This document shows positions 61,275-64,000 of a stretch of 64,000 nt of DNA, in pieces. The stretch lies in the NCBI GenBank assembly GCA_036268075.1, contig DATAUV010000015.1:1-64000 (forward strand). Direction: 5' to 3'. Both the position numbers and the translations under genes were made by a program. Under the pieces are notes generated by a model. The model saw only the letters and a list, made by a program, of their open reading frames with translations. It ran no database searches and was not told the DNA's origin. Position 1 is the first letter of the stretch; the number at the start of each line of letters is the position of its first letter. The stretch comes from DATARH01 sp036268075. GTDB lineage: Bacteria > Pseudomonadota > Alphaproteobacteria > ATCC43930 > CGMCC-115725.

Positions 61275-62057
61275 ATGAAAATAGCCACCTGGAACGTCAA
61301 CTCGGTCAAGGTGCGGCTGCCGCATCTGCTTGATTTCCTGAAAAGCGCACAGCCCGACGTGCTGTGCCTGCAGGAGATCAAATGCCTGGAGGGCGATTTT
61401 CCGGCGCTGGAGGTGAGGTCGCTCGGGTATCACGTCGAGGCGATCGGGCAGCGCTCGTATAATGGGGTCGCGATCCTGTCGAAGGAGCCGCCGCGCGACA
61501 TCAAGCGGGGGCTGGACGGCGGCGACGGCGACGACCACGCCCGCTATATCGAGGCCAGCTTTGGCAGCGACGGCAACGAGGTGCGGGTGTCGACGATCTA
61601 CCTGCCCAACGGCAACCCCATCGCCACCGACAAGTTCACCTACAAGCTCGCCTGGATGGACCGGCTTTATTCCCGCGCGCGGGAATTGCTGCGGCGCGAG
61701 ATCCCGTTCGTCTTGGCCGGCGACTACAACGTCATCCCGACCGACGACGACGTCTACGACCCGGTCGCCTTCCGCAACGACGCGCTGACCCAGCCCGAAT
61801 CGCGCGCCCGGTTTCGCGCGCTATTGCATCTCGGGCTCACCGACGCCTTCCGCGTCTTCCACCGCGAGCCGCACAAATACACCTATTGGGACTACCAGGC
61901 CGGCCGCTGGAACCGCGACGAGGGGCTGCGCATCGACCATTTGCTGCTGTCGCCGCACGCCGCCGACCGCGTCGCCGACTGCGTCATCGACAAAAGCCCG
62001 CGCGCCAAGGAACGCGCCTCCGACCACACCCCGATCTGGTGCGAACTGGCGGTCTAG
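61275..62057 (+). CDS. xth: Exodeoxyribonuclease III
   Basis: A 260-residue AP endonuclease of the ExoIII family: KIATWNVNSVKVRLPHLL, the metal glutamate in CLQEIKC, YNGVAILSK, VLAGDYNVIPTDDDVYDP and the C-terminal SDHTPIWCEL with catalytic Asp-His. It removes 3' blocks and cuts at abasic sites in DNA repair. Normal length. It is flanked on both sides by copies of the same palindrome. Confidence 0.96.
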   Translation: MKIATWNVNSVKVRLPHLLDFLKSAQPDVLCLQEIKCLEGDFPALEVRSLGYHVEAIGQRSYNGVAILSKEPPRDIKRGLDGGDGDDHARYIEASFGSDGNEVRVSTIYLPNGNPIATDKFTYKLAWMDRLYSRARELLRREIPFVLAGDYNVIPTDDDVYDPVAFRNDALTQPESRARFRALLHLGLTDAFRVFHREPHKYTYWDYQAGRWNRDEGLRIDHLLLSPHAADRVADCVIDKSPRAKERASDHTPIWCELAV

Positions 62058-62064
62058 GCAAATT

Positions 62065-62123
62065 GGACCGCGGGCGTCCCGCCCGCCTCTTTATGTAGAG
62101 TGCGGGCGGGACGCCCGCGGTCC
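62065..62123. repeat. GGACCGCGGGCGTCCCGCCCGC palindrome, copy 2
   Basis: Perfect 22-bp arms (62065-62086 and 62102-62123), loop 15 nt, between convergent xth and the PilZ gene. It can act as a bidirectional terminator. The arms are identical to copy 1 over their full length except its single mismatch. Confidence 0.93.
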
Positions 62124-62129
62124 AGTTAT

Positions 62130-62462
62130 TTAGTGAAGCTGCTCGCCGAACGGGTTCTCGGCCAGGCCTTCGAGATGCTCGACGCTGGGGTCGTCGAAGC
62201 AGATCGCGCAGCTTCCGTATTCGGGGTCGATGCGCACGACCGTCGCGGCGAACGGCATCGGTTCGCGCGAGCCGGTGAGGCCGAAACAGCCGCGCACCCG
62301 CGAGCCGATGTCGTGGCAGACGCCGTCGATCAGCAGCCCGCCCATCGACCAGTTGATCGCGTGGTATTGACCCTCGCCGATCTTAACATCCAGGCCCGGC
62401 ATCAAGTATCGGCGATCGCGGCGTAGCTCTGCGCGGTCGATCCAGGTGCGATGTGTCTCCAT
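62130..62462 (-). CDS. Stand-alone PilZ domain protein
   Basis: A 110-residue single PilZ domain. The c-di-GMP motif RRDRR (RxxxR-type, about residues 14-19) precedes YLMPGLDVKI, and the second motif NWSMGG (N-x-S-x-x-G) follows, with FAATVVRIDPEYGSCAICF completing the barrel. It would relay c-di-GMP levels to an unknown partner. ATG 62462 is chosen over TTG 62468. The presence of PilZ in BcsA makes a link to cellulose production plausible but unproven. Confidence 0.82.
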   Translation of the reverse strand: METHRTWIDRAELRRDRRYLMPGLDVKIGEGQYHAINWSMGGLLIDGVCHDIGSRVRGCFGLTGSREPMPFAATVVRIDPEYGSCAICFDDPSVEHLEGLAENPFGEQLH

Positions 62463-62509
62463 CGCCAAATATTCACGCGGGTTTGGCGAGAATGCCAGAA
62501 AAATGATGC

Positions 62510-64000
62510 TTAATTCTCCCCGGGCTCGACTGGTTCCCCGGATTCGGCTGGCTCGACCGGCGGATCGGACATCTCCGCCCCGGTCTGCAGACGCTCGGCG
62601 ATGGCGGCAAAGGTCGTGCCGCGCTCGCGCGCCACCGCCCGGCGCCCCAGCAGCAACACCGCCTCGCCCGGAAGCACATCCTCAAGGCTGTGGACCCGCA
62701 CAAGGTCCTTGCCGCGCCAGACGCCGATCGGGAACGCGCCGTCGGGCACCAGCTCCCGGTAATTCTCGGGCAGCACCATCTCGCCGATGCCGAATTCCTC
62801 GCCGGCGATCTCGATGCGGCCGCGCGCGCCGGGAAGGCGCGACAGCCCGGCAAAGATCGGCGCGGCGAGCGCCTCGGCCGAAAACGTCGTCTCGAACTGG
62901 AAATGCTTGGCGATCGAGGCGGCAAAGCTGGCGTCGGCGATGCGCAGCACGATCGGCATGTCCGGGTTGCGCACCCGCCCTCCGAGCGCGATCTCGAGGT
63001 TCAGCGTGTCGACGTTGGTCAGCGCGACGAGGCTGTGCGCGGCCGGCAGGTTGCACAGGTCGAGCGTGTCGTCGCGGCTGGCGTCGCCGGTCAGCAGATC
63101 GAAGCCCTGGTCGCGCGCCCGCTCGATCATCGCCGGGTCGGGCGCGCGCTCGACGACGACCAGCGAGCGCCCGAACCCGAGCAAGAGGTCGATCACCCCC
63201 GACCCGATGCTGCCGGCGCCGCACACGACGATATGCCCGCGCCGGCGGATGCGCCGCAGACCCTGCATCCGCACATAGCGCGCCTGGGTCAATAGCGAGG
63301 CGGCGAAACCGATAAAGATGCCGGTCAGCACGATCCCGGCCAGCATCAGCATCATCGCGATGCCGATATCGCCGATATTGTTCCGGTCCGGCGCCAGGTC
63401 GCCGTAGCCGGTCGTGGTCATCGTCGCGAGGACGAAATACGCCGCGGTCAGCCAGTTGGTCGCGAAGGCATAGCGGAAATGCCAGGTGCCGATCGCGAAG
63501 AGCACCAAGGCAGTCATTGCGAAGATCGCCATGAACGGGTCGATGCGCCGCAGCCGCGCGCGCCACGGCAGCCTTCGCGCCCTCTTGGCGCCGTCGGTCG
63601 CCGTCGCCGGGCGCCGCGGGGTCGAGGCGGCGAGCCGCTCGATCGTGCCGTGGACGACCAGCCGTGCGCCGCGCGGGATTTCTTCGCCGGGATCGATATC
63701 GGTTCGGTCGCCGAGCGCGACGACGCGCAGGCCGAGCGCGGATTCGGCCGCGGCGACGGTCTCGCCGGCGACGCCCGCATCCTCGGCCGACCGCCCGGCG
63801 AACCCGGTCAGCGGACCGTCGCGCTCGGGGAAGTGCAGTCCGCGAAAGCAGGACGGGTCGAGCGCGCTCGCCGCATAGGTCGAGGCCGACAGCCAGGCCA
63901 GCGACACGACCGAGCAATCGTGCAGGTTCTCCTCGATCTTGGGCGCCAGCGTGCGGTTGAACTGGCGCAGCACGATGCGGATGTCGGGGTTGACGTCGCG
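62510..64000 (-). CDS. Potassium channel / RCK (TrkA-N) protein, 5' end beyond the window
   Basis: At least 497 residues, continuing past the right edge (upstream in-frame DVNPDIRIVLRQFN is RCK-like). The visible part has the end of a first NAD-binding RCK domain, membrane helices around a potassium selectivity filter MTTTGYGDLAP, a second RCK domain (GHIVVCGAGSIGSGVIDLLL, LTGDASRDDTL) and a C-terminal TrkA-C-like region. Domains on both sides of the pore point to a two-RCK channel. The acidic proline-rich C-terminus is likely disordered. Ion specificity is inferred from the filter. Confidence 0.85.
   Translation of the reverse strand, partial: RDVNPDIRIVLRQFNRTLAPKIEENLHDCSVVSLAWLSASTYAASALDPSCFRGLHFPERDGPLTGFAGRSAEDAGVAGETVAAAESALGLRVVALGDRTDIDPGEEIPRGARLVVHGTIERLAASTPRRPATATDGAKRARRLPWRARLRRIDPFMAIFAMTALVLFAIGTWHFRYAFATNWLTAAYFVLATMTTTGYGDLAPDRNNIGDIGIAMMLMLAGIVLTGIFIGFAASLLTQARYVRMQGLRRIRRRGHIVVCGAGSIGSGVIDLLLGFGRSLVVVERAPDPAMIERARDQGFDLLTGDASRDDTLDLCNLPAAHSLVALTNVDTLNLEIALGGRVRNPDMPIVLRIADASFAASIAKHFQFETTFSAEALAAPIFAGLSRLPGARGRIEIAGEEFGIGEMVLPENYRELVPDGAFPIGVWRGKDLVRVHSLEDVLPGEAVLLLGRRAVARERGTTFAAIAERLQTGAEMSDPPVEPAESGEPVEPGEN

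Overview
The window is a GC-rich chromosomal segment of an alphaproteobacterium, most likely of the Rhodospirillales/Acetobacterales group. Support comes from the 16S rRNA 5' end at the left edge, a separate F1 ATPase operon (atpHAGDC), the gene order rplU-rpmA-obgE-proB-proA-nadD-rsfS-rlmH-gpmI-envC-ctpA-rppH, a fused BcsA-BcsB cellulose synthase, and many palindromic intergenic repeats. All identifications are from reading the sequence; no database search was run.

Layout. 0-7.4 kb: 16S 5' end, DUF1489 gene, a methylcrotonyl-CoA carboxylase-type pair (mccB-mccA) directly downstream of and overlapping a hicAB toxin-antitoxin pair, two tandem small paralogues, a threonine dehydratase, a 48-residue membrane protein and a PAS-only protein. 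7.5-16.7 kb: a phosphate regulon on the minus strand (phoR, pstSCAB, phoU, phoB) followed by a second sensor kinase. 16.7-19 kb: malic enzyme. 19.1-30.1 kb: the plus-strand housekeeping run rplU to rppH, with a nadD-rsfS reading-frame fusion and two genes (nadD, rppH) whose only sensible start is CTG inside a CTGA overlap. 30.2-33.5 kb: a PfkB-family kinase broken by an in-frame TAG, an M20 peptidase and a ferritin-like di-iron protein. 33.6-38.6 kb: atpHAGDC.

38.8-57.9 kb is the most interesting region: a 19-kb minus-strand cellulose operon. In transcription order it holds a proline-rich protein with four repeated I-F motifs (BcsH/BcsR-like), a new 53-residue ORF built on a pentapeptide repeat, bcsAB fused, a barrel-less TPR paralogue of BcsC, bcsC, four tandem SGNH hydrolases, algF-, algI- and algJ/X-like acetylation genes, bcsD and bcsZ. 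The combination predicts an O-acetylated or otherwise acylated cellulose made by a machine that also has the BcsD parts known from crystalline-cellulose producers. A stand-alone PilZ gene near 62.3 kb and the PilZ domain in BcsA point to c-di-GMP control.

58.2-64 kb: a homodimeric E1/transketolase-like enzyme, erpA, xth between two copies of a GC-rich palindrome, the PilZ gene, and a potassium-channel/RCK gene cut by the right edge.

At least six families of palindromic repeats occupy intergenic space. Several supply stop codons or C-terminal residues to neighbouring genes.
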